Source: Flavobacterium sp. W4I14 (GTDB lineage: Bacteria > Bacteroidota > Bacteroidia > Sphingobacteriales > Sphingobacteriaceae). Taken from it: DNA of 64,000 bases. Positions 26,400 to 35,622 of this stretch are shown piece by piece. The notes under the pieces were generated by a model. It worked only from the letters and a program-made list of their open reading frames with translations, ran no database searches and had not been told where the DNA came from. The first letter of the stretch is position 1. Each line of letters begins with the position of its first letter. The stretch spans positions 3,286,001-3,350,000 of the forward strand of contig JAUSZU010000001.1 in assembly GCA_030817875.1 (NCBI GenBank), written 5' to 3'. The position numbers and the translations under genes were made by a program.

Positions 26400-27095
26400 A
26401 TGAAATTCATTTTACTTTTTCTATTTATTTTGGGAACCGCCTCAATTGCATTGGCGCAAAAGCAGATCAATAATGAATTAAAAAAGCAGCTAGATTCTAT
26501 TTTGCAACTCGATCAAGGTATTAGAGAATTTGGTGATACGGAAACCTCCGAAAAAAGAAAAGACACCATTGCAGCATTATTTAATTCTTCGAAAGAGATG
26601 CTCAAGAAAAGCCAATGGAAAATAATGAAAGAAATTGACTCTGTTCATCTTAAAAAAGTTGAAGCCATTATTGCAAAATATGGTTATCCCGGAAAAACGC
26701 TTGTTGGGGAGCCGACAAATACCGCAGTGTTTTATGTAATACAGCATAATCCTAGTATTATTCCAAAATATTACCCACTGATTGAAAAAGCGGGCAAAAG
26801 TGGAGAATTACCTTTTAAATACACAGCAATGATGTTGGATAGAAAACTGAGCAATGAAGGGAAGGAACAGATTTACGGCACACAAGTATATGGAACACAA
26901 ATTATCAATCCTCAAACGGGCAAAAAAGACTTTTTTCAATATGTTATCCCGATCAAAGATGCTAAAAACGTAAACCAAAGACGTAAGAAAGCAGGTTTCG
27001 ATACAACAGTTGAAGAGAACACGAAGCGATTTGGTTTCACTTATAAAGCATACGCACTGGAAGAGATCAGAAAAATTACAAAGCCATCTAAATAA
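26400..27095 (+). CDS. DUF6624 domain protein, secreted
   Basis: A 231-residue protein starting MKFILLFLFILGTASIALAQ, a signal peptide; the ATG is preferred to an upstream TTG. The mature part has the DUF6624 pattern: a helix with LDQGIREFGDTE, then KVEAIIAKYGYPGKTLVGEPTN, a HNP block (VIQHNPSIIPKYYPL), and GKEQIYGTQ followed by NVNQRRKKAGF. Function is unknown. The protein appears intact and is transcribed alone. Confidence 0.8.
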   Translation: MKFILLFLFILGTASIALAQKQINNELKKQLDSILQLDQGIREFGDTETSEKRKDTIAALFNSSKEMLKKSQWKIMKEIDSVHLKKVEAIIAKYGYPGKTLVGEPTNTAVFYVIQHNPSIIPKYYPLIEKAGKSGELPFKYTAMMLDRKLSNEGKEQIYGTQVYGTQIINPQTGKKDFFQYVIPIKDAKNVNQRRKKAGFDTTVEENTKRFGFTYKAYALEEIRKITKPSK

Positions 27096-27256
27096 AAAAA
27101 CTATCAGGTTTTTATAGCCTCACTATAAAACAAAAAATGGTGCTTAAATAGGAGGCTTTCCCCATCAATCAGGTATAAATTGTAAAATCCTGTAGCTTAA
27201 GCTCCATAAAACATCTAAGATAAATGTTACATTAGCCTATCTAAATCGATCATCTT

Positions 27257-27745
27257 ATGAAAACATACATCAATAGATTCATTGTACTTTATAGCTTTTT
27301 TCTATTAGCCAGCAGTTTTGTCTCAGATGAAACCCCTGTAAACAAAAATAATCCAGAAAGCGAAATCTGTAGTAAAACCATTAAGTACACCGCCAATAAA
27401 CTGCTAGGGCCAAACGGTGAGGAAATAACTGCACCAACAGAAATAACGATTAACCCAACTACAAAGGTTATTACCTTAGTGAGCACGCCACCAGATCAGG
27501 AAAAAGTTTTATTCGAAACGCAGATTGAAAGTATTGAATGTTCTTTTAGCAAAAAACTATTATCAGGTAAAGCTTATTATAAAGGATATATTCTACAACA
27601 AGATGGGAATAAAAGCCCTGCCGAAATTGTATTGGAAGCAAAAGAAGGGACAGTGAGCCTTACTTCTTATGATGAAGAAAAGAGAATTGGACTAAGGGCA
27701 ATCTTTGATAAATGGGAAATAATCGAGAATAAAGAAAAACCTTAA
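27257..27745 (+). CDS. Hypothetical secreted protein
   Basis: A 162-residue protein with an N-terminal hydrophobic segment (MKTYINRFIVLYSFFLLASS). The mature part is rich in beta strands (TEITINPTTKVITLVS, GKAYYKGYILQQDGNK) and in Thr/Glu/Lys. I do not recognise the family. It follows the DUF6624 gene by 160 bp on the same strand; the spacer has no clear terminator, so they may be co-transcribed. Confidence 0.6.
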   Translation: MKTYINRFIVLYSFFLLASSFVSDETPVNKNNPESEICSKTIKYTANKLLGPNGEEITAPTEITINPTTKVITLVSTPPDQEKVLFETQIESIECSFSKKLLSGKAYYKGYILQQDGNKSPAEIVLEAKEGTVSLTSYDEEKRIGLRAIFDKWEIIENKEKP

Positions 27746-28253
27746 ACTAACCATCTTTTGTAATTCGGATGAAATAAGCCACTAAATAACTTCATCAATA
27801 ACACGATTAAAATGATTGTCAATTTGACTCGAAAAGCAGTTACAACAATACTGGTTTAATACAGTCCCGCCCCCATTACAAGTTCACACCTCGTTCCTCA
27901 TCTTATGTGCTTTTTACTTTGGTCGGGTTTAGATGGCTCCAACTGTGCTACTATCCATAGCAAAGAGTGGGACTGAACCTGCCTATGAAAAACTGAACGC
28001 ATATTTTCAAAAAACAATCAAGAGAACATGTAAAGTAATGACAATGAACACCATTCACCTTCAAATACCTCTTAATCAGCATTTTAAATAGACCTATTTT
28101 ACATAATTGCGTTTTGCTTCAATACTTCTGTTTTGGAACATATTAAGTATACCATCATCAAATTATAAAGTTTTGAAAAGGATTTTTAAACCTTATATTT
28201 ATTTCTACCTTCGATTAATATTTAACGATACGCAAACCATTAAAATAAAATAT
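27746..28253. repeat. Spacer with a repeat copy upstream of mdh
   Basis: At ~27862-27960 lies a minus-strand copy of the CCATCTAAACCCGAC family, including GGAACGAGGTGTG and GGGGGCGGGACTG. The rest is A+T-rich and should hold the mdh promoter. An open frame extends upstream of mdh to 28107, but it has no domain and the family starts at 28254. Confidence 0.55.
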
Positions 28254-29192
28254 ATGAAAGTAACGGTTGTTGGCGCAGGCGCAGTTGGTGCCACATGTGC
28301 AGATAATATTGCCCGCAAAGAATTAGCGAACGAACTTGTCCTGTTAGATATTAAAGAGGGTTTTGCCGAAGGCAAGGCGATCGACATGATGCAAACCGCA
28401 ACTCTTTTGGGTTTCGACACTAAAATTACCGGCGTAACTGGCGATTACAGCAAAACCGCTGGTTCTGATGTGGTGGTAATTACCTCAGGGTTGCCCCGCA
28501 AACCAGGGATGACACGTGAAGAACTGATCGGCATTAATGCTGGTATTGTTAAGGGTGTTGCCGAAAACATTTTAAAATACTCTCCGGAAGCCATCTTCAT
28601 CGTGATCAGTAACCCAATGGATACGATGACTTATTTAGCCTTAAAATCATTAGGCCTACCTAAAAACCGTATTATCGGCATGGGCGGAACACTAGATAGC
28701 TCCCGTTTCAAATTTTATTTATCGCAAGCTTTAAATTGCAACCCTAACGATTTGCAGGGATTTGTAATTGGCGGCCACGGCGATACCACCATGATTCCTT
28801 TAACCCGTTTAGCTACATACCAGAGTTTACCGGTTAGTAATTTATTGGATAAAGCCACGCTTGATAAAGTTGCAGCCGATACCATGGTTGGTGGTGCTAC
28901 TTTAACAGGTTTAATCGGCACTTCGGCCTGGTATGCACCAGGTGCCGCAGGCGCTGCATTGGTTGAAGCGATTTTACGTGATGAGAAAAAACTGTTTACC
29001 TGCTGCGTTTCTCTTGAAGGAGAATACGGACAGGAAGATATCTGTTTAGGTGTACCTGTAATTATTGGCCGTAATGGCTGGGAAAAAATCATCGATTTTA
29101 AATTAACAGAAGATGAGCAGGCCGTATTTAACAAGAGTGCCGATGCCGTAAGGAACATGAATAATGTACTGGCAGAAATGAAATTGGTTTAA
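28254..29192 (+). CDS. mdh: Malate dehydrogenase
   Basis: A 312-residue lactate/malate dehydrogenase family enzyme of the citrate cycle, oxidising malate to oxaloacetate with NAD. The Rossmann motif is VVGAGAVGATCA at residues 4-15, with D at VLLDIKEG binding NAD ribose. The substrate loop is GLPRKPGMTREEL (Arg residues) and the catalytic His is in IGGHGDTTMIPL. The pattern GLPRKPGM marks malate rather than lactate specificity. The ATG at 28254 gives the normal family start MKVTVVGAG. Confidence 0.95.
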   Translation: MKVTVVGAGAVGATCADNIARKELANELVLLDIKEGFAEGKAIDMMQTATLLGFDTKITGVTGDYSKTAGSDVVVITSGLPRKPGMTREELIGINAGIVKGVAENILKYSPEAIFIVISNPMDTMTYLALKSLGLPKNRIIGMGGTLDSSRFKFYLSQALNCNPNDLQGFVIGGHGDTTMIPLTRLATYQSLPVSNLLDKATLDKVAADTMVGGATLTGLIGTSAWYAPGAAGAALVEAILRDEKKLFTCCVSLEGEYGQEDICLGVPVIIGRNGWEKIIDFKLTEDEQAVFNKSADAVRNMNNVLAEMKLV

Positions 29193-29213
29193 CACTAATT
29201 ATATCATTATTTT

Positions 29214-29285
29214 TTGCCACGGAAACACAGAAGTACGGAATAGATTTATTATCCGTGTATTCCGTGCTTCTGTGGCAATTTTTTT
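29214..29285 (+). terminator. Long-stem terminator after mdh
   Basis: The left arm (TTGCCACGGAAACACAGAAG) and right arm (ending CTTCTGTGGCAA) pair over more than 20 bp with a few mismatches and are followed by a T7 tract. The arms match the CCACGGAAACACAGAAG repeat seen near 31475. Confidence 0.8.
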
Positions 29286-29289
29286 ACAC

Positions 29290-29510
29290 TTAAATAAGTT
29301 GTCACCCTGAGGGGTAATTTATTTATAAAAATCAATATTAATGACAGAGTGCTAGGTGCCAGCGGGGAATCGTTATTGCGAGGAGGCCTTTTCAGCCGAC
29401 AAAGCAATCTTACAACTATCGCTAGTAGCGAGCGCTTTAAGATTGCTTCGTGCCTCGCAATGACGACCATTCTATTGGAGGGCTGTCAATGGTAGCGTAG
29501 TCGAAGGGCT
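29290..29510. repeat. Repeat cluster GTCACCCTGAGG and CGTTATTGCGAGG...CCTCGCAATGACG
   Basis: At 29371-29466 the ends CGTTATTGCGAGGAGGC and GCCTCGCAATGACG are inverted, with a second inner pair AAAGCAATCTTA and TAAGATTGCTT. This is a two-tier hairpin of ~96 nt. Single-sided pieces of the GTCA(C/T)CCTGA family flank it. No gene is present. Confidence 0.65.
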
Positions 29511-29527
29511 GTAGAAATAAATAAACA

Positions 29528-29953
29528 ATGAAATCAATTTCAATCCCACTAAAACTGATAAACTTACAGGATGACGGTTTCCACCTTTTGATGGAAGTTG
29601 TTGTTTTTAAGGAAAAACATTTTGCTGTTTTAGATACCGGTGCCTCGCGAAGCGTGTTCGATAAATCGTTGATTGAGCAGCACCTATCAGAAACCCTTCA
29701 GGTATCAGAAGAAATTAATGCAGCCACCCTTTTTACTACTACCACTACCATTCAGGCAACTATTCCTGAGCTAAAAATCGGATCGTTAAAGATCAAAAAC
29801 TACGAAACAGTGGCTTTCGATCTGCAATCGGTTAGCGAAACTTACCAACAATTTGGTCACCCGCCTATTATGAGTATCATTGGCGGAGATATATTAATGC
29901 AGTATAAAGCCGTTATTAATTACGACAAAATGATTTTAAGGCTTTATAGATAA
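29528..29953 (+). CDS. Retropepsin-like aspartic protease
   Basis: A 141-residue single-domain protein. FAVLDTGASRSVFDKSL (residues ~33-49) is the DTGA active-site motif and IIGGDILMQYKAVINY near the C-terminus matches the second conserved block of retropepsin-like proteins. Members act as dimers, each giving one catalytic Asp. No signal peptide is seen, so the protein is probably cytoplasmic. Substrate is unknown. Confidence 0.82.
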   Translation: MKSISIPLKLINLQDDGFHLLMEVVVFKEKHFAVLDTGASRSVFDKSLIEQHLSETLQVSEEINAATLFTTTTTIQATIPELKIGSLKIKNYETVAFDLQSVSETYQQFGHPPIMSIIGGDILMQYKAVINYDKMILRLYR

Positions 29954-30017
29954 TCGTAATTTCTTTTTATGACTTTAATCATTTTTATTAAACTATTTTA
30001 AATGATATTTGAACCTG

Positions 30018-30461
30018 ATGAAAAAGTTAATCACAATCTTTTGTGTCATTTTTTGGGCAGGTTTAATCGGTGGAATTAGTTTTTTAGAAGCACCATTAAA
30101 ATTCCAGGCCCCAGGAATTACAATTCCACTAGGCTTAGGTATAGGGCAATTGGTTTTTCAGGCGCTCAATAAAATAGAGATCGTATTGGCCATCATCATT
30201 TTAGCCTGCTCCCTGCCTGCACCTCTAAAAAACTTCCGCAGTATTTTACTTTTCTCGGTTACCATTCTTTTAATGCTTGATACTTTTTGGCTGTTGCCAA
30301 TACTCGATGAAAGAGCAAAACTCGTTTTGGCAGGCAATGCCCCGATCAAAAGTTATCACCATATTTTATACATCATTATCGACACCATAAAATTCCTGTT
30401 ATTAATTATTCTAGGGTTTTTAAGTTTAAAATCACTGCATCATGAAAAAAGATATTCATAA
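30018..30461 (+). CDS. Hypothetical membrane protein
   Basis: A 147-residue protein with four membrane segments (about residues 4-25, 45-72, 73-95 and 116-138). It resembles small DUF4149-like proteins (GGISFLEAPLKFQAP near the N-terminus). The ATG at 30018 is chosen over an upstream TTG. Its last 20 bp overlap the truncated haemoglobin gene, so translation is coupled and the two may act together, for example near a membrane oxidase. Confidence 0.7.
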   Translation: MKKLITIFCVIFWAGLIGGISFLEAPLKFQAPGITIPLGLGIGQLVFQALNKIEIVLAIIILACSLPAPLKNFRSILLFSVTILLMLDTFWLLPILDERAKLVLAGNAPIKSYHHILYIIIDTIKFLLLIILGFLSLKSLHHEKRYS

Positions 30462-30837
30462 TAGAGAAGATATTATCCTTTTAGTAGACACCTTTTACAA
30501 AAATGTTGCACTTAACAAACAGATAGGCCCAATATTTACCGATGTGGCAAAAGTAGACTGGTCGCACCACTTGCCAAAAATGTACGATTTTTGGGAAAGT
30601 ATCCTTTTCGGAAAAGCAATTTACAAGGGCAATCCAATGCTTACCCATTTTACCTTGAATGAACAAACACCCTTGCAAACTGAAGCATTTGAAACCTGGA
30701 AAAACCTCTTTTTCCAAACCGTTGATGATCTTTTTGCAGGAGAAAATGCAGATCTGATTAAACAAAAGGCTCAATCTATTGCCGATTTAATGCATTTCAA
30801 GATCAATTCGCCTCAATCAAAGATCAAAATTGTTTAG
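30442..30837 (+). CDS. Group III truncated haemoglobin
   Basis: A 131-residue globin of the two-over-two fold. It has VDTFYKNVALNKQIGPIF in the A/B helices, KMYDFWESILFG around the E-region, and the proximal His in the F region candidate THFTLNEQTP. The length and the WKNLFFQTVDDLFAGENADLIKQKAQSIADLM C-terminal helices are typical for group III. Likely ligand is O2 or NO; the physiological role of group III globins is poorly known. The start overlaps the membrane protein gene. Confidence 0.87.
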   Translation: MKKDIHNREDIILLVDTFYKNVALNKQIGPIFTDVAKVDWSHHLPKMYDFWESILFGKAIYKGNPMLTHFTLNEQTPLQTEAFETWKNLFFQTVDDLFAGENADLIKQKAQSIADLMHFKINSPQSKIKIV

Positions 30838-30847
30838 TGAACTTTAC

Positions 30848-30878
30848 TTTGATTTAAGCTGGTTTCTTTATAAATTTA
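30848..30878 (+). promoter_or_regulatory. Bacteroidota-type promoter of the SRPBCC gene
   Basis: TTTG at 30848-30851 and TAAATTTA at 30871-30878 are separated by 19 bp, matching TTTG-N19-TAnnTTTG with one mismatch. The ATG is at 30900. Confidence 0.55.
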
Positions 30879-30899
30879 GGTAACCAAACTAAATTAATT

Positions 30900-31436
30900 A
30901 TGAAATTCCTCAAAATCTTACTTGGCATTATTGTCGTATTGGCAATAATCATTATTGTGGGCGGCTTCTTTTTGCCTAAAAATTATACTGTAAGCAGGTC
31001 TACTGTAATTAATGCTCCAGACAGCGTAATTTATAAGAACGTGGCCGACTTTAAAGAATTCTACAAATGGAATCCATGGGCAAAAATGGAACCTTCTGCA
31101 AAAACCACATATGCAGGCGTTGCAGGCGAGCCCGGTCATTTGTACGAATGGAAAGGTAAGGAAACAGGAAGTGGCTATATGAAGATAAAAAGTGTAGCAC
31201 CTAACAAACAGGTAGATATCGAATTAAAATTTATTGAGCCTTTCGAAAGTTTAGCGGATACGAAATTCGACATTCAGCCAGAGGGAAGCAGTAACAAAGT
31301 AACCTGGTCAATGAGCGGAGAAAATAACCTGATCAGTAAATGGATGTGTGTATTTGTGAGTATGGATAAAATGATCGGCAAAGATTTTGAAGATGGGCTA
31401 AAATATTTGAAGGAAAAATCGGAGAAAAGAAATTAA
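30900..31436 (+). CDS. SRPBCC family protein
   Basis: A 178-residue protein with an N-terminal membrane anchor (residues 4-26) followed by a START/SRPBCC-like fold: SRSTVINAPDSVIYKNVADFKEFYKWNPWAKMEP is the family start. The GSGYMKIKSVAPNKQVDIELKFIEPF and KVTWSMSGENN strands form the expected cavity. Members bind hydrophobic ligands; the ligand here is unknown. The gene has its own promoter. Confidence 0.85.
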   Translation: MKFLKILLGIIVVLAIIIIVGGFFLPKNYTVSRSTVINAPDSVIYKNVADFKEFYKWNPWAKMEPSAKTTYAGVAGEPGHLYEWKGKETGSGYMKIKSVAPNKQVDIELKFIEPFESLADTKFDIQPEGSSNKVTWSMSGENNLISKWMCVFVSMDKMIGKDFEDGLKYLKEKSEKRN

Positions 31437-31641
31437 AGCGCTGTGTCATCCTGAGCGAAGTCGAAGGATTTGCCATGGAGACACAGAAAGCACGGAGTAT
31501 TATCATTCTGGGCGCAGCAAAGAACCCGACAGCTCTATGAAGCAAATCTTTTAAAGATCGAAGTCCAAAACCTAAAGCGCAAGAAAACCTTCGCGGACTC
31601 TGTGACTTTCCTCCGTTCCCTCTGTGGCTAAAACATAACTG
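31437..31641. repeat. Repeat cluster after the SRPBCC gene
   Basis: GTCATCCTGAGCGAAGTCGA at 31446 begins a one-sided copy of the intergenic family. CCATGGAGACACAGAAAGCA at 31472 and GGACTCTGTGACTTTCCTCC at 31596 form a long imperfect inverted pair. No gene is seen. Confidence 0.6.
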
Positions 31642-31667
31642 GCCTCTCGCCCGAGAGGCTTTTTTTG
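31642..31667 (+). terminator. Rho-independent terminator
   Basis: GCCTCTCG and CGAGAGGC pair around a CC loop and are followed by T7. It ends transcription from the SRPBCC gene before the two-component genes. Confidence 0.85.
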
Positions 31668-31786
31668 TGTCAATTTCCGATAACTCAAACAATTGTGTCG
31701 GCTTTGCGTTAAAAAAGCATTAAAAATCAGTTAACCAGCGATTAATATTTTGTAATTCCCCATTTTTTAGATTACTTGCCAGCAAA

Positions 31787-32473
31787 ATGAATTTATTACT
31801 TGTAGAAGATGAACCGAGTGTTGTATCTGTAATTTCGAGAGGATTAAGCGACGAGGGGTTTACTGTAAGTATTGCCCCTGATGGTTTGATCGGCAAACAG
31901 ATGGCTATTGAAAACCAGTTCGATCTGATTATTCTGGATATCATGCTACCAGGGATAAATGGATTGGAGCTCTGCAAAATCATAAAAGAGCAGAAACCGA
32001 ACACACCTATTATCATGCTTACGGCCCTGGGTACAACAGAAAATGTGGTAAACGGGTTAGACAATGGTGCAGATGATTATTTAATAAAGCCATTTAAATT
32101 TGCTGAACTTTTTGCAAGGATCAGAATGCTGTTGAGGCGATATCATGGTGTGGTTTCGCAAGATCAGATCATCTCCATAGGAGACCTGCAGATCAATTTA
32201 AGCGCAAAAACGGTAAAACGAAACCAACAGGAAATTATACTTACGGCAACAGAATATCGGCTGATTGAGTATATGGCCAAAAACAAATCAAAAATTTTAT
32301 CGCGGATAGACATTTTAGAAAATGTTTGGGATATCGACTTTAATCTTGGCACTAATGTGGTTGATGTTTATGTTAATTATCTTCGCAAAAAAATAGATAA
32401 AAATTCCGACCATAAACTCATTCACACTGTGGTAGGCCTGGGCTATATATTAAAAGAAAATAAATGGAGATAG
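31787..32473 (+). CDS. OmpR-family response regulator
   Basis: A 228-residue two-component regulator. The receiver domain (residues 1-120) has the acidic pair ED at VEDEPS, the phospho-acceptor Asp in LIILDIMLPG (~51), Thr in MLTALG and Lys in LIKPFKFAEL. The winged-helix DNA-binding domain (residues ~130-225) ends with VWDIDFNLGTNVVDVYVNYLRKKID. It overlaps the histidine kinase gene by 10 bp, which makes them a cognate pair. The target genes are not evident; the UspA-like and bestrophin genes lie just downstream. Confidence 0.94.
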   Translation: MNLLLVEDEPSVVSVISRGLSDEGFTVSIAPDGLIGKQMAIENQFDLIILDIMLPGINGLELCKIIKEQKPNTPIIMLTALGTTENVVNGLDNGADDYLIKPFKFAELFARIRMLLRRYHGVVSQDQIISIGDLQINLSAKTVKRNQQEIILTATEYRLIEYMAKNKSKILSRIDILENVWDIDFNLGTNVVDVYVNYLRKKIDKNSDHKLIHTVVGLGYILKENKWR

Positions 32474-33816
32474 CCAAGAAAATCACCTTACTTTTCGCCA
32501 TTTTATCGGCAATTATTATCTCCTTATTAAGTGGTTTTGTTTGGTATTTTTCTAACGATTTCGCTTTTGAAGATTTTTATAAACGGTTAGAGGCCAGGGT
32601 TAATATTGCTGCCCAGATTAAATTGTACGAAGACGAAAACAATAAGGTTTACGCTAAAATGCGTAACCAGTACCTTGAGCGACTGCCTTCAGAAAAAGAG
32701 TATATCATTGAAGCTGGAAAACCAACCGATAAATTGGACCGAGAGTTACCAGCCAGTTTTTATAACCGCATAAATGCCGGATATGTAGCACGCTATCGTG
32801 TTGAGAATCACTTTTATGCCGGAAAATTCTTTAAAAACCCACATAAAGGATATATAGTGATTGTTTCTGCAAATGATCCTTTCGGCTTTCGGGAGCTGAA
32901 AGACCTGCAAAGAATCCTGATTATTGGTTTTTTCCTTTCTGTTATTTTATCTTTTGTAGTTGGCTGGAAATTTTCCAATTACATGCTAATGCCCCTAAGA
33001 AACATAATCAAGAGCGTAAAAAAGATAAAAGCAGAAAATTTACACTTAAGACTGGATGTAAAAGAAGGAAATGACGAAATGTCGCAGTTAGCGCAAACCT
33101 TTAACAATATGCTTAACCGTTTAGAAACGGCCTTCGAAACTCAAAATAACTTTATCAGCAATGCTTCGCACGAATTAAGAACACCTTTAACTATTATTAG
33201 TGGCGAGGTTGAGCTAGCGATGAAAACCGTTGAGGATAACCCTAAACAACACAAAGCCCTATCCAAAATTAAAGACGAGGCAGAAAGATTAGAGCACATC
33301 TTAACCAGTTTACTGGGGCTGGCACAATCTGGATTTAATGGAAAAAACCAGCCCTGGGAAGAGGTACGGATGGACGAACTGTTATGGGAAATTAAAGAAT
33401 CAGTTAACCAGGTACACCCCAACAGTAAAATAGAAATCGACTTTACCAAACTTCCTGATGATGAAGAATTACTAACCCTGCGGGTAAACAAAAACCTGAT
33501 TAAGCTTGCCATCAGCAATATTGTAAACAATGCCTGTAAATACTCCAACGAGAATCTGGTAAGCATTAGTATCGAAAGCAATGCCAATATGCTCTCAATT
33601 GCTGTAACAGATAGAGGAATTGGAATACCACAAACAGATATACAGCATATATTCGAGCCTTTTTATCGTGCATCTAACACCAATGATTTTAAGGGATATG
33701 GCGTTGGCTTACCGCTATCATTGAATATTATCCGCTTACACCGGGGTAGTATTGCTATTAAATCGCAGGAAGGGGTTGGCACAGAGATTAAGGTTTTATT
33801 GCCGACGAAAAGTTAG
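32464..33816 (+). CDS. HAMP-domain sensor histidine kinase
   Basis: A 450-residue sensor kinase. Two membrane segments (residues ~7-28 and ~155-180) border a ~125-residue periplasmic domain with no recognised fold. HAMP (residues ~180-230) leads into the dimerisation helix with the phosphorylated His in NASHELRTPLT (~239). The ATPase domain has the N box NIVNNACKYSN, G1 DRGIGIP, F box FEPFYRA and G2 GYGVGLPLS. The nucleotides and motifs are complete. It signals to the regulator encoded just upstream. Confidence 0.94.
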   Translation: MEIAKKITLLFAILSAIIISLLSGFVWYFSNDFAFEDFYKRLEARVNIAAQIKLYEDENNKVYAKMRNQYLERLPSEKEYIIEAGKPTDKLDRELPASFYNRINAGYVARYRVENHFYAGKFFKNPHKGYIVIVSANDPFGFRELKDLQRILIIGFFLSVILSFVVGWKFSNYMLMPLRNIIKSVKKIKAENLHLRLDVKEGNDEMSQLAQTFNNMLNRLETAFETQNNFISNASHELRTPLTIISGEVELAMKTVEDNPKQHKALSKIKDEAERLEHILTSLLGLAQSGFNGKNQPWEEVRMDELLWEIKESVNQVHPNSKIEIDFTKLPDDEELLTLRVNKNLIKLAISNIVNNACKYSNENLVSISIESNANMLSIAVTDRGIGIPQTDIQHIFEPFYRASNTNDFKGYGVGLPLSLNIIRLHRGSIAIKSQEGVGTEIKVLLPTKS

Positions 33817-33823
33817 TTCGTTT

Positions 33824-33910
33824 TAATGGTTAATTGTTTAAATCGTTAAAACCGGTTAACTGTTACTATCTAATGGTACAATTAGCCGATTAACCAGTTA
33901 ACCAAACTTA
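33824..33910. repeat. TTAACC-type A+T-rich repeat
   Basis: The spacer after the kinase gene has GGTTAATTGTTTAAATCG, AAAACCGGTTAACTG and ATTAACCAGTTAACC blocks in both orientations. They recall the repeats at 13244 and 43000. Confidence 0.6.
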
Positions 33911-34030
33911 CAGCCACTCCAAAAGGGAGTACACTCTAATCTCATTCTAATCTTACTCTTATTTCGCTATAATAACATCACGCTAAACTTGTATAAATAA
34001 TTTTTCAATTCATTTAAACAAGATATAGCG

Positions 34031-34528
34031 ATGAAAACAGTATTAGTACCAACCGACTTTAAATTAGAAAGCATTAAAATTATTGATGCACTTGTTCAAC
34101 ATCAAAAAAATGAAACCTTAAACATCATTTTTGTACATGCCTTTAAATTATCGGATTCTATAACCGATATGCTAATGTTGAGTCGCCGCAGCCGCGATTA
34201 CGAAAATGTTAGCGACGAATTTTATCAACAGTTAAATCAGGCCAAGGCAAAATACCCTAGTCACATCAATGCTATTGGAATCGAATATTTTTACGGAAGT
34301 ACAGTAGCCGCTTTCAAAAATTTTATCGAAGCTTTTGATGTAGAACGCATTGCCTACTTAAAAGAATACAATTTTACGCCGATCAACAAATATAGCGTCG
34401 ACCCTAAAATATTAACAGAACGTGCAGGCTGTGAAGTAATTCAATTAAATACATTAACTGTTCATGCAAGTGAAAATTTAATTGACACAAAAATACACGA
34501 AACACAATTGCAAGAAGCAAACGCTTAA
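34031..34528 (+). CDS. UspA-like nucleotide-binding fold protein
   Basis: A 165-residue protein starting MKTVLVPTDFKLESIKIIDAL, the normal start of universal stress proteins. The C-terminal half is short and lacks the ATP-binding G-x2-G-x9-GS motif, so ATP binding is doubtful. It also has an extended tail (IHETQLQEANA). The bestrophin gene follows after 25 bp on the same strand, so they are likely one operon. The family role is unclear. Confidence 0.65.
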   Translation: MKTVLVPTDFKLESIKIIDALVQHQKNETLNIIFVHAFKLSDSITDMLMLSRRSRDYENVSDEFYQQLNQAKAKYPSHINAIGIEYFYGSTVAAFKNFIEAFDVERIAYLKEYNFTPINKYSVDPKILTERAGCEVIQLNTLTVHASENLIDTKIHETQLQEANA

Positions 34529-34553
34529 TTATCACAATTTTAAACTTTATATT

Positions 34554-35480
34554 ATGCTGTTACGAAATAATATTCCGCTCACTTATATATTCGGAAAGAT
34601 CAAAAAAGAACTCCTGTTTGTTATTGGCTACTCCATAGGCATTGTGGTATTGTATGAAAACTTTCATGTTACACGCATTTCCATTCCTGTTGCAGTACCA
34701 GCGCTATTGGGAACAATCATTTCACTTCTATTGGCATTCAGGTCTAACCAGGCTTACGATAGGTGGTGGGAAGCCCGAATTCTTTGGGGTGCCATTGTTA
34801 ACGATTCTAGAACCCTCTCGCGCCAGATATTATCTTTTGTAGAAAATCCTTATGGCTTAGATGAGGTTGAGGCATTTAAAGAACGTTTTATAAAAAGGCA
34901 GATTGCCTGGTGTTATGCCTTAAGTCAATCGCTAAGAGGTTTTAACCCACGCAAAGGTTTGGAAGAATACCTGTGTGCAGAGGAAATCGCTTTTATTAAA
35001 AAACGTAAAAATGTAACTACAACGATATTGGAGTTACACGCCATGGACTTAAAAAAGGCATTGCAAGAAGGCTGGATCAATAAATATCAGCAAATAGAAA
35101 TCGATAAAACCATTACAGCTTTATGCAACCACATGGGCGGATCGGAAAGAATAAAAAATACTGTTTTTCCGGTTACTTATAGTAAATACATTAACATGTC
35201 TATCCATTTATTCATCGTGTTACTGCCTTTTGGCTTAATTGAATACTTTGGTTACATGGAAGTTCCATTAGTGGTTGCCATAGCTGCCTTCTTCCTATTG
35301 GTAGAAAAAATGGCTGTGCATCTTCAGGATCCTTTTGAAAATAAACCTACAGATACTCCGACCACAACGATCTGCAGAACTATTGAACGCGATCTTTGTC
35401 AGATGCTGGATGATAATAAAATATACGAGGACAAACCTCAAACCGAATTGGCACCTGTAGGGTCATATTACATCCTGTAA
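34554..35480 (+). CDS. Bestrophin family anion channel
   Basis: A 308-residue membrane protein of the bestrophin/UPF0187 family. It starts MLLRNNIPLTYIFGKIKKELL; the ATG at 34554 is preferred to an upstream in-frame Met inside the preceding gene. Four membrane segments fall at about residues 20-38, 45-62, 210-230 and 236-254. RSNQAYDRWWEARILWG just after the second segment is the family signature. Bacterial bestrophins form pentameric ion channels. Confidence 0.93.
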   Translation: MLLRNNIPLTYIFGKIKKELLFVIGYSIGIVVLYENFHVTRISIPVAVPALLGTIISLLLAFRSNQAYDRWWEARILWGAIVNDSRTLSRQILSFVENPYGLDEVEAFKERFIKRQIAWCYALSQSLRGFNPRKGLEEYLCAEEIAFIKKRKNVTTTILELHAMDLKKALQEGWINKYQQIEIDKTITALCNHMGGSERIKNTVFPVTYSKYINMSIHLFIVLLPFGLIEYFGYMEVPLVVAIAAFFLLVEKMAVHLQDPFENKPTDTPTTTICRTIERDLCQMLDDNKIYEDKPQTELAPVGSYYIL

Positions 35481-35580
35481 TAATCATTGCCATAAAATAA
35501 TCTCATCCATTGAGATGGTTAGTTAATCAAAATGTATTTGCACTGGATAGCACAAATCTTTTTGAAAAGTTTATAGTGAT

Positions 35581-35615
35581 ACAAAGCCATTCGTAAACCG
35601 AATGGCTTTGTTTTA
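35581..35615 (+). terminator. Terminator after the bestrophin gene
   Basis: ACAAAGCCATTCG and CGAATGGCTTTGT form a 13-bp perfect stem with a TAAAC loop-side, followed by TTTTATT. Confidence 0.85.
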
Positions 35616-35622
35616 TTGTGAA

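Noticed and set aside
28107..28253. A longer N-terminus for malate dehydrogenase
   Set aside because: The additional 49 residues are hydrophobic and basic without family support, while ATG at 28254 gives the standard MKVTVVGAGAVG start.
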